DNA of 64,000 bases from contig NZ_CAJPUY010000012.1 in NCBI RefSeq assembly GCF_905397275.1, positions 1-64,000 on the forward strand, written 5' to 3'. This DNA is from Cupriavidus yeoncheonensis. GTDB taxonomy: Bacteria; Pseudomonadota; Gammaproteobacteria; Burkholderiales; Burkholderiaceae. A model generated the notes under the pieces. The model saw only the letters and a program-made list of their open reading frames with translations, ran no database searches and was not told the origin of the DNA. The translations under genes were made by a program, and so were the position numbers. Shown piece after piece: positions 1-9,797 of this stretch. Every line of letters begins with the position of its first letter. The stretch's first letter is position 1.

Positions 1-67
1 ACGTTCCCCAGAAGCAACTGAACTACCGGCGCCTTTGATCGGAAGGCCGGGGCGCGTTCATTCCATC

Positions 68-87
68 TTTTGCCCGAGCGGCAAAAG
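68..87. repeat. Short hairpin of a dispersed repeat type
   Basis: Bases 67-74 (CTTTTGCC) pair with 80-87 (GGCAAAAG) around a 5-base loop. The sequence just after it reads GTAGGCAAAAA, which resembles the hairpin at 616-646. The two may be flanks of the same repeat family. No terminator T-run follows. Confidence 0.45.
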
Positions 88-240
88 TAGGCAAAAACGC
101 GTCTTCGTGGTTGACGAACGGCCCGATGGGGTGAAGACGGTACAGGGCATAGCCAGACTGCCTGCCGCGTAGATGATCAGGATAGAGACGTCGGATGAGC
201 GAACCCGGATTACTTGGTGGCCCCTGCTAAGCATGCCATC

Positions 241-426
241 GGTGGGACGCCTACGGCTGCGCTGCGCGCGGCTCAGCGGAAAACAATCAGGGTAATAAGC
301 GTAAGGGCAGCATGGGGAAGTAGCGTGAGAGGACCGAAAGGGGCGGGAGGCACTGGCGCCAGCAACATCGATGCCGCCCGCATCCCGACTAGGACGTGCG
401 CGCAGCGCAGCCGAAGGCGTCCCACC
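241..426. repeat. 30-bp imperfect inverted repeat pair enclosing 126 bp
   Basis: Bases 241-270 and 397-426 are reverse complements at 28 of 30 positions by eye. Both arms contain CGCAGCGCAGCC next to GGCGTCCCACC when read in the right-arm orientation. The 126 bases between have no recognisable gene. The size and layout resemble a small non-autonomous element or a large structured repeat. No target-site duplication was obvious. Confidence 0.55.
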
Positions 427-615
427 GCTGGCGCTGTTGGAACGCTGTACCCGAGCCCTACATGGGGATCGTTCAAAAGCCGGTTATCGCAGGCACAGGT
501 TCTGAATCACTAGGCGTAGCAGGCCGGAACAATAGCCAAGCTTCGCGAGACCAACGCCCTTCGAACACAAGGAGCGCATCGTTGATAGCCAGCCGCTCAG
601 GCGACGCGTTCTTTG

Positions 616-646
616 CCTACTTTCTGTCGCTTGGACAGAAAGTAGG
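616..646. repeat. Perfect 13-bp hairpin (CCTACTTTCTGTC family)
   Basis: CCTACTTTCTGTC at 616-628 pairs perfectly with GACAGAAAGTAGG at 634-646 around a 5-base loop. It abuts the first copy of the 59-bp tandem repeat. No T-run follows, so it is more like a dispersed palindromic repeat than a simple terminator. Confidence 0.65.
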
Positions 647-649
647 TCG

Positions 650-944
650 CCGGCTACGCCGGCGAAACAGCAGCGTCTGCCAAGCACGACACACCAATCA
701 AAACCCTGCCGGCTACGCCGACGAAACGGCGGCATCTGCCAAGCACGACAAACCGATCAAAACCCTGCCGGCTACGCCGGCGAAACAGCAGCATCTGCCA
801 AGCACGACAAACCAATCAAAACCCTGCCGGCTACGCCGGCGAAACAGCGGCGTCTGCCAAGCACGACAAACCAATCAAAACCCTGCCGGCTACGCCGGCG
901 AAACGACAGCGCATGTCAAGCACGAAAAACCCCAACCCTTCCCC
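650..944. repeat. 59-bp tandem repeat, four copies plus a degenerate fifth
   Basis: The unit starts with CCGGCTACGCCGGCGAAAC and recurs at 650, 709, 768 and 827, with a decayed copy at 886. The period is exactly 59 bases and there are no unique spacers, so this is not a CRISPR array. Each unit head contains a small dyad (GCCGG-CTACG-CCGGC). The array ends about 120 bases before the alcohol dehydrogenase gene. Confidence 0.85.
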
Positions 945-1060
945 ATTCCCGCAATCCGGCGAAGAACCATTTCTTGTAGCGAACCACTTCGATAGTGTCG
1001 CTGGACCGGCCGCCGCCTGGCCGTTCCGACCCTTCCAACCTTGATGCAAGAGGAGACATC

Positions 1061-3232
1061 ATGAGCCAACCCTTCCGGCGCGGCCGCGCGGCGCAAACCA
1101 GCGTCGTGGCCCGTGCAGCCGCCCTGCTCGCCCTGGCGGCCACGGCATCCGTCGTGGCCGCAGCCGGCAACGCGCCCGGCAAGACTACGACCGGTTCCAT
1201 CGGTGCCGCCGCGCGCCAGGTCGACGGCGACTTCATCCGCAACAATGCCGCGACCACGCACGACTGGCCAAGCCATGGCCTGGACTATGCGGAGACCCGC
1301 TTCAGCCGGCTCGGGCAGGTGAATGCCGGCAATGTCCGCGAACTGGGGCTGGTCTGGTCCTACAACCTGGAATCGACGCGCGGCGTCGAGGCGACGCCGC
1401 TGGTGGTCGACGGCGTGATGTACGTCAGCGCATCGTGGAGCGTGGTGCATGCGATCGACACGCGCACCGGCAGGCGCCTGTGGACATTCGACCCCAAGGT
1501 CGACAAGTCCATCGGCTACAAGGGCTGCTGCGACGTGGTCAACCGCGGTGTGGCGCTATACCAGGGCAAGGTGTACGTCGCCGCCTATGACGGCCGCCTG
1601 ATCGCGCTGGATGCCGCCAGCGGCCGCAAGCTGTGGGAGAAGGACACCATCGTCGACCACAAGCGCGCCTACACCATCACCGGCGCGCCGCGCGTGTTCA
1701 AGGGCAAGGTCATCATCGGCAACAGCGGCGCGGAGTATGGCGTGCGCGGCTACATCACAGCCTATGACGCCGGCACCGGCGAGCAGAAGTGGCGCTGGTT
1801 CACGGTGCCGGGCGACCCGTCGAAGCCGTTCGAGGATGCCGCGATGGCGCGCGCCGCGCAGACCTGGGACCCGGCCGGCAAGTGGTGGGAAGCGGGCGGT
1901 GGCGGCACGGCGTGGGACACGCTGACCTTCGACCCCGACCTGAACCTGATGTACGTGGGCACCGGCAATGGCTCGCCGTGGGCACACCGTACCCGCAGCC
2001 CCGCGGGCGGCGACAACCTGTACCTGGCCTCCATCGTCGCGCTCGACCCGGACACCGGCAGGTACGCCTGGCACTACCAGGAGACCCCAGGCGACAACTG
2101 GGACTACACCTCGACCTCGCCGATGATCCTGGCCGACCTGAAGATCGACGGGCAGCCGCGCAAGGTGATCCTGCATGCGCCGAAGAACGGGTTCTTCTTC
2201 GTCATCGACCGCACCAACGGGCAGTTCATTTCCGCGAAGAACTATGTCGACGTGAACTGGACCACGGGCTACGACGCCAACGGCCGCCCCGCCGAAGTGC
2301 CCGAGGCGCGCGCGACCGACAAGCCCTATGACGCGATCCCCGGACCCTACGGCGGCCACAACTGGCAGTCGATGTCGTTCAATCCGCAGACCGGGCTGGT
2401 CTACGTGCCGGCGCAGAACGTGCCGGCCAACCTGATGGACGACAAGCGCTGGCGCTTCAATGCCACCGCGCCGGGCGCCATCCAGAGCAACACCGGCTGG
2501 AACACGGGCAAGATCCTTGGCGCCGCAAGCGCCGCCAACAAGCCGTTCGGGCGCCTGATCGCGTGGGACCCGGTGCGGCAGAAGGCGGCGTGGACGCAGG
2601 ACTACGTCGCGCCGTGGAACGGCGGCACACTGACCACGGCCGGCAACCTGGTGTTCCAGGGCACGTCCGATGGCCGCTTCATCGCCTATGACGCGCGCAA
2701 CGGCGACAAGCTGTGGGAGACGCCGACCGGCACGGGCGTGATCGCGGCGCCGACGACCTATATGGTCGATGGCCGGCAGTATGTGTCGATCGCAGTGGGC
2801 TGGGGTGGCGCTTACGGGGTGTTCCGCCGCGCGGCGGACCGCGAAGGTCCCGGTACGGTCTACACGTTCGCCATCGGCGGCAAGGCGCCCATGCCGGAAT
2901 TCGTCAGGGCGCGCGTGGGCGAGCTGCTGTCCGGCGTGAGCTACGACCCGGCCAACGTGAAGGCCGGGGCCGGCCTCTACGTCAGCAACTGCGTGGCCTG
3001 CCATGGCGTGCCCGGCGTGGACCGTGGCGGCAATATTCCCAACCTGGGCTATCTGCACCCGGCCTACATCCAGAACCTGGACAAGTTCATCTTCAAGGGG
3101 CCGGCCATGGTCCGCGGCATGCCGGACTTCACGGGCAAGCTGAGCATGGACGATGTCGAGAAGATCAAGGCGTTCATCCAGGGCACGGCCGACGCGATCC
3201 GGCCCAGGGCGGTCGCCGGTACCGGCCAGTAA
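1061..3232 (+). CDS. PQQ-dependent quinohemoprotein alcohol dehydrogenase
   Basis: This 723-residue periplasmic enzyme would oxidise an alcohol to an aldehyde using PQQ and pass electrons to its own heme c. An N-terminal signal peptide (about 1-35) is followed by the beta-propeller domain. Adjacent cysteines at 156-157 (GCCD) form the vicinal disulfide pair typical of the family. A C-terminal cytochrome c domain has CVACH at 644-648. The ATG at 1061 is chosen over an upstream in-frame start because AGAGGAGA lies just before it and the signal peptide follows. This is the type II soluble layout. The substrate is unknown. No PQQ-synthesis gene or partner cytochrome lies nearby, so cofactor supply must come from elsewhere. 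Confidence 0.92.
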   Translation: MSQPFRRGRAAQTSVVARAAALLALAATASVVAAAGNAPGKTTTGSIGAAARQVDGDFIRNNAATTHDWPSHGLDYAETRFSRLGQVNAGNVRELGLVWSYNLESTRGVEATPLVVDGVMYVSASWSVVHAIDTRTGRRLWTFDPKVDKSIGYKGCCDVVNRGVALYQGKVYVAAYDGRLIALDAASGRKLWEKDTIVDHKRAYTITGAPRVFKGKVIIGNSGAEYGVRGYITAYDAGTGEQKWRWFTVPGDPSKPFEDAAMARAAQTWDPAGKWWEAGGGGTAWDTLTFDPDLNLMYVGTGNGSPWAHRTRSPAGGDNLYLASIVALDPDTGRYAWHYQETPGDNWDYTSTSPMILADLKIDGQPRKVILHAPKNGFFFVIDRTNGQFISAKNYVDVNWTTGYDANGRPAEVPEARATDKPYDAIPGPYGGHNWQSMSFNPQTGLVYVPAQNVPANLMDDKRWRFNATAPGAIQSNTGWNTGKILGAASAANKPFGRLIAWDPVRQKAAWTQDYVAPWNGGTLTTAGNLVFQGTSDGRFIAYDARNGDKLWETPTGTGVIAAPTTYMVDGRQYVSIAVGWGGAYGVFRRAADREGPGTVYTFAIGGKAPMPEFVRARVGELLSGVSYDPANVKAGAGLYVSNCVACHGVPGVDRGGNIPNLGYLHPAYIQNLDKFIFKGPAMVRGMPDFTGKLSMDDVEKIKAFIQGTADAIRPRAVAGTGQ

Positions 3233-3239
3233 GTGCCTG

Positions 3240-3268
3240 GCCGCCCCGTCAGTCCATGGCGGGGCGGC
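3240..3268. terminator. GC-rich hairpin between convergent genes
   Basis: GCCGCCCCG at 3240-3248 pairs with CGGGGCGGC at 3260-3268 around an 11-base loop. It sits right after the alcohol dehydrogenase stop and overlaps the last codons of the opposing gene. There is no T-run, so termination is only likely. Confidence 0.4.
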
Positions 3269-3944
3269 GGCCGATGGTCCAGCCGGTGAATGGCGTGGCC
3301 GCGCTGCGATGCTCGGTCCAGCGTGTCTGGCAGGCCTCGCACTGGTGCTCGCGTGTCTGGCACACCGCGCTGTCGCCGAAGGTGCGCGCGCGGGCGACGC
3401 CCAGCGGACGCAGCGCACCGTGCCCGCCGGCGCAGCGCGCGTCCCGCCGCAACCGCTCGCAACGCAGGCACAGCGGCCGTGGCGGTGTCTCCGGGCGAGG
3501 CTCTGCAGCCGGTACGTGCTCCGTCGGCATCGTCGCCGTACTCCCGGTTGCCGCATCGTCGCTCATCGGCGCCGTGATGCCGACGCGGTGCCGCGTGCGA
3601 TGCAATGCCGCCCAGTAAAGCGCGCGCAGCGCCGGCGATCCATCGCGCATGACGGCCTGGCGGCAGCGTTCGGCGTGGCGCGGCATGGGCAGGCCGAATT
3701 CCGCCGCGGACGCGAAGCACACGACCTGCACCTGCGGCGCACCTTCGTCCACCCATTGCTCGAACAAGGCGCACAACTGCCGGCGGTAGTCATCCACACC
3801 GCCCGCCGCGCGCGCCAGCGCAACGCGGTGCGCGTGGCGGCTGAGCGCCCGGACTTCGCGCCTGAGTTCGCTCAGCGCCGGCAGCAGCCGCGCAGGGGCC
3901 TCTTCCTGCTCCGGCGCGGCGCGCATTCTCTGCAAACTGCCCAC
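3249..3944 (-). CDS. Hypothetical protein with C-terminal paired cysteines
   Basis: This protein of about 231 residues was not recognised. The N-terminal part is helical and basic. The C-terminal part has several cysteine pairs (CLRCERLRRDARC, then CQTREHQCEAC), suggesting a metal-binding ribbon. The GTG at 3944 is chosen because CAGGAGCG lies at the right distance before it; a downstream ATG at 3926 is the alternative. It converges on the alcohol dehydrogenase gene and is divergent from the racemase gene. Confidence 0.6.
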   Translation of the reverse strand: MGSLQRMRAAPEQEEAPARLLPALSELRREVRALSRHAHRVALARAAGGVDDYRRQLCALFEQWVDEGAPQVQVVCFASAAEFGLPMPRHAERCRQAVMRDGSPALRALYWAALHRTRHRVGITAPMSDDAATGSTATMPTEHVPAAEPRPETPPRPLCLRCERLRRDARCAGGHGALRPLGVARARTFGDSAVCQTREHQCEACQTRWTEHRSAATPFTGWTIGRRPAMD

Positions 3945-4159
3945 TTCTCGCTCCTGTCTTCGTTGTCCGGACCCTCCGCGGGGCTGCGCCCGGGGCGGAT
4001 CCGGCAAACCGATTCTAGGACCGCGAAGCCCCCTGCCCGCTCCCCGCAACCGGTGGCAACCTGATACGGGTGGGTGTTTGCCCCCCGTGAATTTGCTCTA
4101 CTTGCTGCCATGACCAACGGCGCCTTCGCGCCAGTGCACAAGGAAAAAGGGAGACAGTC

Positions 4160-5323
4160 ATGGGCGTACTCAGCGGCATCCGCGTCGTGGAATTCGAGGC
4201 GATCGGACCGGGGCCATTCGGCGCGATGCTGCTGGCCGACATGGGGGCCGACGTGGTACGGATCGACCGCCCCCAGCCACCGGCCGACCTCGGCCCGAAG
4301 GGCAATGGCGGCAAGCGCGTCGACGTGACCGGGCGCGGGCGCCGCTCCGTCACGCTGGACCTGAAACGGCCCGATGCGCAGCGCGCGGCACTGGAGCTGG
4401 TGGCACGCGCCGACGTGGTCATCGAAGGCTTCCGCCCGGGCACCATGGAGCGGCTCGGCCTGGGGCCCGATGTCGCGCTGGCATGCAACCCGAAGCTCGT
4501 CTACGGCCGCATGACCGGCTGGGGCCAGACCGGACCGCTGGCCGACCGCGCGGGCCACGACCTGAACTACATCGCGCTGTCGGGGGTCTTGTCCGGCATC
4601 GGCCGCGCGGGCGAGGCGCCCGTTCCGCCACTGAACCTGGTGGGCGACTACGGCGGCGGTGGCATGTTGCTGGCCCTGGGCGTGGTCGCCGCCCTGCTCA
4701 ACGTGCAGCGCGGCGGCAAGGGCCAGGTGGTGGACGCCGCCATGACCGAAGGCGCCGCGCAGCTGGGCGCCGTGATCTGGGGCCTGCTGGCCTCCGGCAA
4801 CTGGCGCGAGGAGCGCCAGAGCAACGTTCTCGACGGCGGCGCGCCCTGGTACGACAGCTACCGCACGCGCGATGGCAAATACATGGCGATCGGCCCGGTG
4901 GAAGGCCGCTTCTATGCCGAACTGCTGGACAAGCTCGGGCTGGCCGGGCAGGAACTGCCGGCCCAGTATGACCGCAGCGGCTGGCCCGTTCTGCGGCGCC
5001 GCTTCGAAGAGGCTTTCCTCACCCGTACGCGCGACGAATGGTGTGCCGTGTTCGAAGGCAGCGATGCCTGCTGGGCACCCGTGCTCGACTTCAGCGAGGC
5101 GCCGTCGCATCCGCAGCACCGTGCGCGCGGCAGCTTCATCGAGATCGATGGCGTGGTCCAGCCCGGGCCTGCGCCGCGCTTTCTCGGCACGCCTTCCGAG
5201 GTGCGCGGTCCGGCGCCCAGCCGTGGGCAGCACGGGGCCGAGGCGCTGCGCGACTGGGGTTTCGATGCCGAAGCCGTGGCGCGCCTGCAGGCGCTTGGCC
5301 TGGGTTTCCAGCGCGCGGACTGA
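4160..5323 (+). CDS. Alpha-methylacyl-CoA racemase (CaiB/BaiF family III)
   Basis: This 387-residue enzyme is likely to interconvert (R)- and (S)-2-methylacyl-CoA, letting branched acyl-CoA esters enter beta-oxidation. The N-terminus ([15 protein letters not shown]) and the central [18 protein letters not shown] followed by [14 protein letters not shown] are hallmarks of the racemase branch rather than of true CoA-transferases. [10 protein letters not shown] further on also fits. A good ribosome site (AAGGGAGA) precedes the ATG. The neighbouring thioesterase and Bug protein follow in the same direction. Substrate specificity cannot be read from sequence. Confidence 0.88.
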   Translation: MGVLSGIRVVEFEAIGPGPFGAMLLADMGADVVRIDRPQPPADLGPKGNGGKRVDVTGRGRRSVTLDLKRPDAQRAALELVARADVVIEGFRPGTMERLGLGPDVALACNPKLVYGRMTGWGQTGPLADRAGHDLNYIALSGVLSGIGRAGEAPVPPLNLVGDYGGGGMLLALGVVAALLNVQRGGKGQVVDAAMTEGAAQLGAVIWGLLASGNWREERQSNVLDGGAPWYDSYRTRDGKYMAIGPVEGRFYAELLDKLGLAGQELPAQYDRSGWPVLRRRFEEAFLTRTRDEWCAVFEGSDACWAPVLDFSEAPSHPQHRARGSFIEIDGVVQPGPAPRFLGTPSEVRGPAPSRGQHGAEALRDWGFDAEAVARLQALGLGFQRAD

Positions 5324-5416
5324 GCCACACCATTTCCGTTGTCTCCACCTTGCCGCCGCTCAGCGGCAAGCTTTTCGCTCCGGCCCGCCGGCCGGAGCTC
5401 TTCTTCCCGTACAAAC

Positions 5417-5935
5417 ATGTCAGCCACCCGATCCATTGCCCTCGAATGCGGCACGCTGCCGGCACGGCAAGACGTCGCGCTCGTCGCGCCCGTCGCGCCC
5501 GTCCCGCCCGGCTTCCGGCTGCTCGCGACGCGCTGCGGCTTCATCAATCTGTTCGGTCCGGTGTACCTGCACGAGACCGAGCCCGTGGTCGGTGCGCGCG
5601 TGGCCGCGCAGCATCTCAATATCCAGGACATCGCCCATGGCGGCTACCTGGCGGCGCTGGCCGACAGCGCCTACGGCATCGTCATGCGCCGGGACCTGCC
5701 GGACCTGGTCCCGCGCACGGCGCATCTCAGCGTTGACTACCTTGCCGCCGTGCGCGAAGGCGACTGGATCGAAGCCAGGGTGACCTTCGTCAAGCAGGGC
5801 AAGCGCATCACCAACGGCACCTGCTGCCTGACCGTTGACGGCCGCATGGTGCTGCAGACCACCGGCGTCTTTGCCACGCAGCGCATGGGGAACGGGCAAA
5901 CCCGCGCAAGGGAAAACCCGCCCCGCCAAACCTGA
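5417..5935 (+). CDS. PaaI-like hotdog-fold thioesterase
   Basis: This protein of about 172 residues is likely to hydrolyse acyl-CoA thioesters. The core HLNIQDIAHGGYLAALADSA carries the HGG segment characteristic of PaaI/YbgC-type hotdog thioesterases. The ATG at 5417 is taken rather than an upstream in-frame start because the upstream segment is low-complexity and outside the domain; no strong ribosome site is visible. It lies 93 bases after the racemase and probably shares its transcript, where it could release CoA from end products or dead-end thioesters. Confidence 0.78.
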   Translation: MSATRSIALECGTLPARQDVALVAPVAPVPPGFRLLATRCGFINLFGPVYLHETEPVVGARVAAQHLNIQDIAHGGYLAALADSAYGIVMRRDLPDLVPRTAHLSVDYLAAVREGDWIEARVTFVKQGKRITNGTCCLTVDGRMVLQTTGVFATQRMGNGQTRARENPPRQT

Positions 5936-6026
5936 GGGTTTCCGCACGCCAGGCGCGGGATACCGTTTCGATATGGCTGCGCCGCGCGCGCAGTTCAGTC
6001 CTTCCACTTGATCGAGGTGAAACGAA

Positions 6027-6995
6027 ATGCGTAGCAAACCACTGCTCTTTCTCGGCCTGCTGGCATGGGGCGCGATGTGCGCGGCCCAGACCTATCCGTC
6101 GCGGCCCATCACCTTCGTCGTGCCCGGCCCGCCGGGCGGCGCTACCGATACCGTGGCGCGTGCGCTGGCCGAAGACATGGGCAAGCGCCTGGGCCAGCCG
6201 ATCATCGTCGACAACAAGCCCGGCGGCGGCGGCGTGATCGCCGTGCAGGCCGTCACGCGTGCGGCAGCGGATGGCTACACCGTCCTGCTCTCGCATTCGG
6301 GGCCCCTCATCAACACGCCCTACCTGTATGCCAACGTTCCCTATGACGTGCGCAGGGACCTGGCCTTCGTGTCCGAAGTGGCGGTGGGCAAGATCGTGTT
6401 CGCCGTCACGCGTGACGTGCCGGCGAAGAACGTGCAGGAGTTCCTGGCCTGGGCCGCGAAGAACAAGGGCAAGGTCAGCTTCGGTTCGTATGGCGTGGGC
6501 ACCTTCCCGCACCTGGTGGGCGCGCACCTGAACCAGACGCGCGGCCTGGACATGACCCACGTCGCCTACAAGGGTGAGGCGCCGATGGTGCAGGACATGC
6601 TGGCCGGCAATATTTCCTGGGCGATCGGTTCGGTGACGACGCTCGGCCCGCATATCAAGAGTGGCCGCCTGCGCGCGCTGGCCGTGATGGGCAACAACCG
6701 CATCAAGGAAATGCCGGACGTGCCGACCGTGGTCGAAACCGGCATGGGCGACCAGGAAATGCGCTCGCCCGCATGGCTTGGACTGTTCGCGCGTTCGGGC
6801 ACGCCCGCGGCGATCCTGTCGCGGCTGGAGACCGAGGCGCGCGCCTCGGTGCAGTCGCCGGCCATGCGCGCACGCCTCGACGCGATGGCGCTGGAGCCTG
6901 TCGGCAACAGCGCGGCCGAGTTCCGGCGCGAATTCGATGCAACCGAGCCCGTGATGGCACGTCTGATCAAGGCCAGCGGCGCCACCGCCGAATAA
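6027..6995 (+). CDS. Bug/TctC-family solute-binding protein (first copy)
   Basis: This 322-residue periplasmic binding protein has a signal peptide ending at about CAAQ. It continues with the family opening YPSRPITFVVPGPPGG and the VDNKPGGGG loop that binds a ligand carboxylate. Family members bind carboxylates, amino acids or nicotinate-like molecules and work with TctAB-type membrane partners. No tctA or tctB is nearby, which is common in Burkholderiales. Its position after the racemase and thioesterase suggests it captures a carboxylic acid or acts as a sensor. A ribosome site (GAGGTGA) precedes the ATG. Confidence 0.9.
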   Translation: MRSKPLLFLGLLAWGAMCAAQTYPSRPITFVVPGPPGGATDTVARALAEDMGKRLGQPIIVDNKPGGGGVIAVQAVTRAAADGYTVLLSHSGPLINTPYLYANVPYDVRRDLAFVSEVAVGKIVFAVTRDVPAKNVQEFLAWAAKNKGKVSFGSYGVGTFPHLVGAHLNQTRGLDMTHVAYKGEAPMVQDMLAGNISWAIGSVTTLGPHIKSGRLRALAVMGNNRIKEMPDVPTVVETGMGDQEMRSPAWLGLFARSGTPAAILSRLETEARASVQSPAMRARLDAMALEPVGNSAAEFRREFDATEPVMARLIKASGATAE

Positions 6996-7025
6996 TGGTC
7001 GCGGTATGGCCGCGATAATGGCCGA

Positions 7026-7046
7026 GGCCGCCGCAAACCGGCGGCC
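7026..7046. terminator. Hairpin between convergent Bug and LAL genes
   Basis: GGCCGCCG (7026-7033) pairs with CGGCGGCC (7039-7046) around a CAAAC loop and is followed by a pyrimidine-rich run. It sits between two converging genes and could end transcription from both sides. Confidence 0.5.
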
Positions 7047-7076
7047 GCCCTCCTTTCCCCCGGTTTTCCTGCGTCG

Positions 7077-9797
7077 CTACTTCACGTTGCCAGCAGCCAG
7101 TTGCGCGGCGCTGCGCGCCTTCAGGATGGCATCGTAGCGCCGCGATACGCCGAGCTTGCTAAAGATCTGGCGCATATTCCACTTGACAGTGTCCACGCTC
7201 AGGTTGAGCACCAGTGCAATGTGCTTGTTGGTCATGGACTGTTCCAGCAGGGCCAGGATCTCCCGCTCGCGCCGGGTCAGGACATTGCCGAGCGCGCTGC
7301 CGATCTGACCGGGGCTCGCAACCAGGGGGGCCGGCGGCGGCGCATCGGCCTGGCTTGCCGGCTCGCGCGTGGTACCGCTCGTGGTATCGCGCGTTGTACC
7401 GGCCTGCCAGGAGACGGCAAGACGGCCCGCGTGGCCGCCGGGCGCTTCGCGCGCGGCATGCGTCAAGAGATTGCGCACCCGTTCGCCCTCGTCGGCAAAG
7501 GTCCGAACCAGCCCGAGGCGTTCGCCCGCGGCCAGCGCGGATGCCAGGCTGGTCCGCGCCGCGCCGGCCTGGCCGAGATCCTCGTGGGCCAGCGCCTGCA
7601 GCAGTTCGGCGCAGGCCACCAGGCGTGCCTTTCCGCATGCCTCGGCGTGCGAGCGGCACGTTTCCAGTGACACCAGGGCCTGTCCGGGATCCGAGGCCGC
7701 CAGCATCGCACGGGCACGCGAGAGTGCCGCCGCGGCAGCGATCTCGTGGTCACGCGGATGGTCCGCGACGTGGCAGCGTGACAGGTCGTCAAGCGCCTCC
7801 TGCAGACGTGCCGCGTGACGACGGTCGTCGACCGACAGTGCCAGCCGGACCTGCTCGGCGAGCATCCATGCCACGCCGCGCGGCAGGCCGCGCTGGTGGA
7901 AAACGGATTCCGCCTCGGCCAGGCCGGCCAACGCTTCATGGACCGCGTCACCGCACGCCTGCAGGCGTGCGCGGCACAGCGCTGCCTCGATCAGCACGTC
8001 CGGCGTGGCGAAGCGCACCAGCCCGAATCGTCCCGCCAGGCGCTCGCGCGCCAGGTGAGGCTGGTCCTGCTCATACAGTGCGCTGGCGACCGTCACGGCG
8101 CACAGGCAGGCGGCAATCGAGCGCCAGCCATGCGCGCGCTCGGCCGCCGCAAGTGCCTGGCTGCCAAGGCGCAGCGCTTCGCGCGCATGCCCCTCCAGCC
8201 ATGCGGTCGCGGCCGCAGTGCCACTACGCATGAGCGCCAGTTCGCTGGTGTCGCCGCGTGCCGGCGCCACCGGGGGCGCGCGGCGTCCCGCGATGCTGCC
8301 GCAACGCGCGGCCAGCGCCATGCGCATGTGTTCCAGCGCCGGGCCGCCCATCGGGCCGTCCGGCAGCGCCTGGAAGATGGCCAGCGCGCCGGGCAGATCG
8401 TCGCGCTGCACCGCAAGCGTCGCCGTGATGAGGCCCGCGTGACGCGCAATCGTCCCGGCATCGCCGGCGCCGGATTCCTGCCAGCGCCGCAGCCAGTCCA
8501 GCGCTTCACGGGGCCGGGCCGAGACCACGCAGGCCCATGCGGCGGTCAGCCAGAGCAAGGGATGATCGATGGCCCGCCCGGCCGGGCGCCGCTCCAGCCA
8601 GCGCAGGAATTCCCGCAACTGGCTGACGGCGGGGAGGTCCGGCGCGACGGCACCGAGTACAGCGATCACCGGAGCATCGTCCGCGCACAGCATGGCATGG
8701 GGCAGCGCGTCGGCAACGTGGCCCGCCTGTGCCAGCCATGTGGCTGCGCGGCGATGCAGCTCTGCGGCGTCGCGCAGGTATGCCGCGCGACGCCGGCGCA
8801 GCGCGGCGCCGAACTGGGCGTGCAAGCGCCACCAGCCATGGCCTCCCGGTGCCCTCTCCGGCTGCAGGAACAGACCCAGCTGACGGGCCTGCGCCAGCCG
8901 CCCGGTGGAATCGGGATCGCCCGTCACATGCGCGGCCAGCGCGGCATTGAAGCGGCGCAGCAGCGAAACCTGCGCTGCCCAGTGCAGCAGGTCCTCAGGC
9001 ACATCCGGCAGGACGGCCTCGTTAACGTAGTCCTGCAACGCCGGCGGGCACGGCACCGGGTCCGTGCCACCGTCCGCCAGGTGTGGGCCCGACTGGCCGG
9101 CGATGAGTTCGAGGCCAGCCGCCCAGCCTTCGGTGTCCTCATGGAGCCATACGGCGGCGTCCAGGGCCGCGCCACCGGCCCGGCATGGTGCGTTGGCGCG
9201 GCGTGCCAGGAAGGCCTGGGTCTCGGCGAGGCTGAAGGCCAGTTCGGCATGGCCGGCCGCGTTCAATTGACCGGCACCCTGCAGGCGGCCCAGTGCCAGC
9301 GCGCATTCGCGCCGGGCGGCGACGACGACATGCAGGTCCGGCAGCGGCGCATCCAGCAGGGACTGCAGGACGGCAAGCGCGGCAGGCCGGCGCAGATGAT
9401 CCGCTTCATCGAGCATCAGGTAGAGCTCGCCCGCGGCTCCCGCCAGCGCGCCGATCAGGTCGCGCACCACCGTGCCCGCATCGACGCTGGCGGAAGGTTG
9501 CCAGCGCAAGGCCAGGCCGGCTTGCCGGAAACTGGCGTGCAGGCTCGCGCAGAGCGCGTGCGGCGAGTCGTCCTCGGCCCCAAGCGTGAGCCATGCCACG
9601 CGCGCGCCTTCGGCGACCAGGCGCTTGCGCCACTGCGCCATGGCGATGGACTTGCCATAGCCCGCCGGCGCGCACAGCAGTGTCAGCCGGCAATGGCGCG
9701 CCGCGTGCAGATGCTGCACCAGGGCGTCGCGGGGAACCAGTCGCTGGGACAAGCGCGGCGGCACGAACCGGGTGGCAAGGGGTGGGTGAGATTCCAT
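7077..9797 (-). CDS. MalT/LAL-type LuxR-family transcriptional activator (A)
   Basis: This 906-residue regulator has the STAND layout. An N-terminal NTPase has a Walker A (CAPAGYGKS, about residues 42-50). A long helical TPR-like middle follows. The C-terminal LuxR helix-turn-helix ([34 protein letters not shown]) lies in the last 80 residues. Proteins of this class are activated by a small inducer plus ATP and bind repeated sites upstream of catabolic operons. It is divergent from a second such regulator. The inducer is unknown; maltose is not implied because no maltose genes are present. Confidence 0.88.
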   Translation of the reverse strand: MESHPPLATRFVPPRLSQRLVPRDALVQHLHAARHCRLTLLCAPAGYGKSIAMAQWRKRLVAEGARVAWLTLGAEDDSPHALCASLHASFRQAGLALRWQPSASVDAGTVVRDLIGALAGAAGELYLMLDEADHLRRPAALAVLQSLLDAPLPDLHVVVAARRECALALGRLQGAGQLNAAGHAELAFSLAETQAFLARRANAPCRAGGAALDAAVWLHEDTEGWAAGLELIAGQSGPHLADGGTDPVPCPPALQDYVNEAVLPDVPEDLLHWAAQVSLLRRFNAALAAHVTGDPDSTGRLAQARQLGLFLQPERAPGGHGWWRLHAQFGAALRRRRAAYLRDAAELHRRAATWLAQAGHVADALPHAMLCADDAPVIAVLGAVAPDLPAVSQLREFLRWLERRPAGRAIDHPLLWLTAAWACVVSARPREALDWLRRWQESGAGDAGTIARHAGLITATLAVQRDDLPGALAIFQALPDGPMGGPALEHMRMALAARCGSIAGRRAPPVAPARGDTSELALMRSGTAAATAWLEGHAREALRLGSQALAAAERAHGWRSIAACLCAVTVASALYEQDQPHLARERLAGRFGLVRFATPDVLIEAALCRARLQACGDAVHEALAGLAEAESVFHQRGLPRGVAWMLAEQVRLALSVDDRRHAARLQEALDDLSRCHVADHPRDHEIAAAAALSRARAMLAASDPGQALVSLETCRSHAEACGKARLVACAELLQALAHEDLGQAGAARTSLASALAAGERLGLVRTFADEGERVRNLLTHAAREAPGGHAGRLAVSWQAGTTRDTTSGTTREPASQADAPPPAPLVASPGQIGSALGNVLTRREREILALLEQSMTNKHIALVLNLSVDTVKWNMRQIFSKLGVSRRYDAILKARSAAQLAAGNVK

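Larger units (their letters stand above)
1..1060. other. Gene-free, repeat-rich intergenic stretch
   Basis: No convincing gene was found in this kilobase. The open frames present are arginine- and proline-rich, lack ribosome sites and run straight through repeats. The stretch holds a hairpin at 68-87, a long imperfect inverted repeat (241-270 against 397-426), a second hairpin at 616-646 and a 59-bp tandem repeat from 650. This looks like an accumulation of small non-coding repeats. The last about 60 bases carry the ribosome site of the alcohol dehydrogenase gene. An upstream gene may end before base 1. Confidence 0.6.

Noticed and set aside
650..944. CRISPR-like array
   Set aside because: The repeats are contiguous with no unique spacers and there are no cas genes.
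396..995. Forward frame across the tandem repeats
   Set aside because: Most of the translation is the 59-bp repeat read through, with no ribosome site.
1556..3556. 666-codon reverse frame
   Set aside because: Antisense shadow of the PQQ alcohol dehydrogenase, with no ribosome site and histidine/arginine-rich composition.
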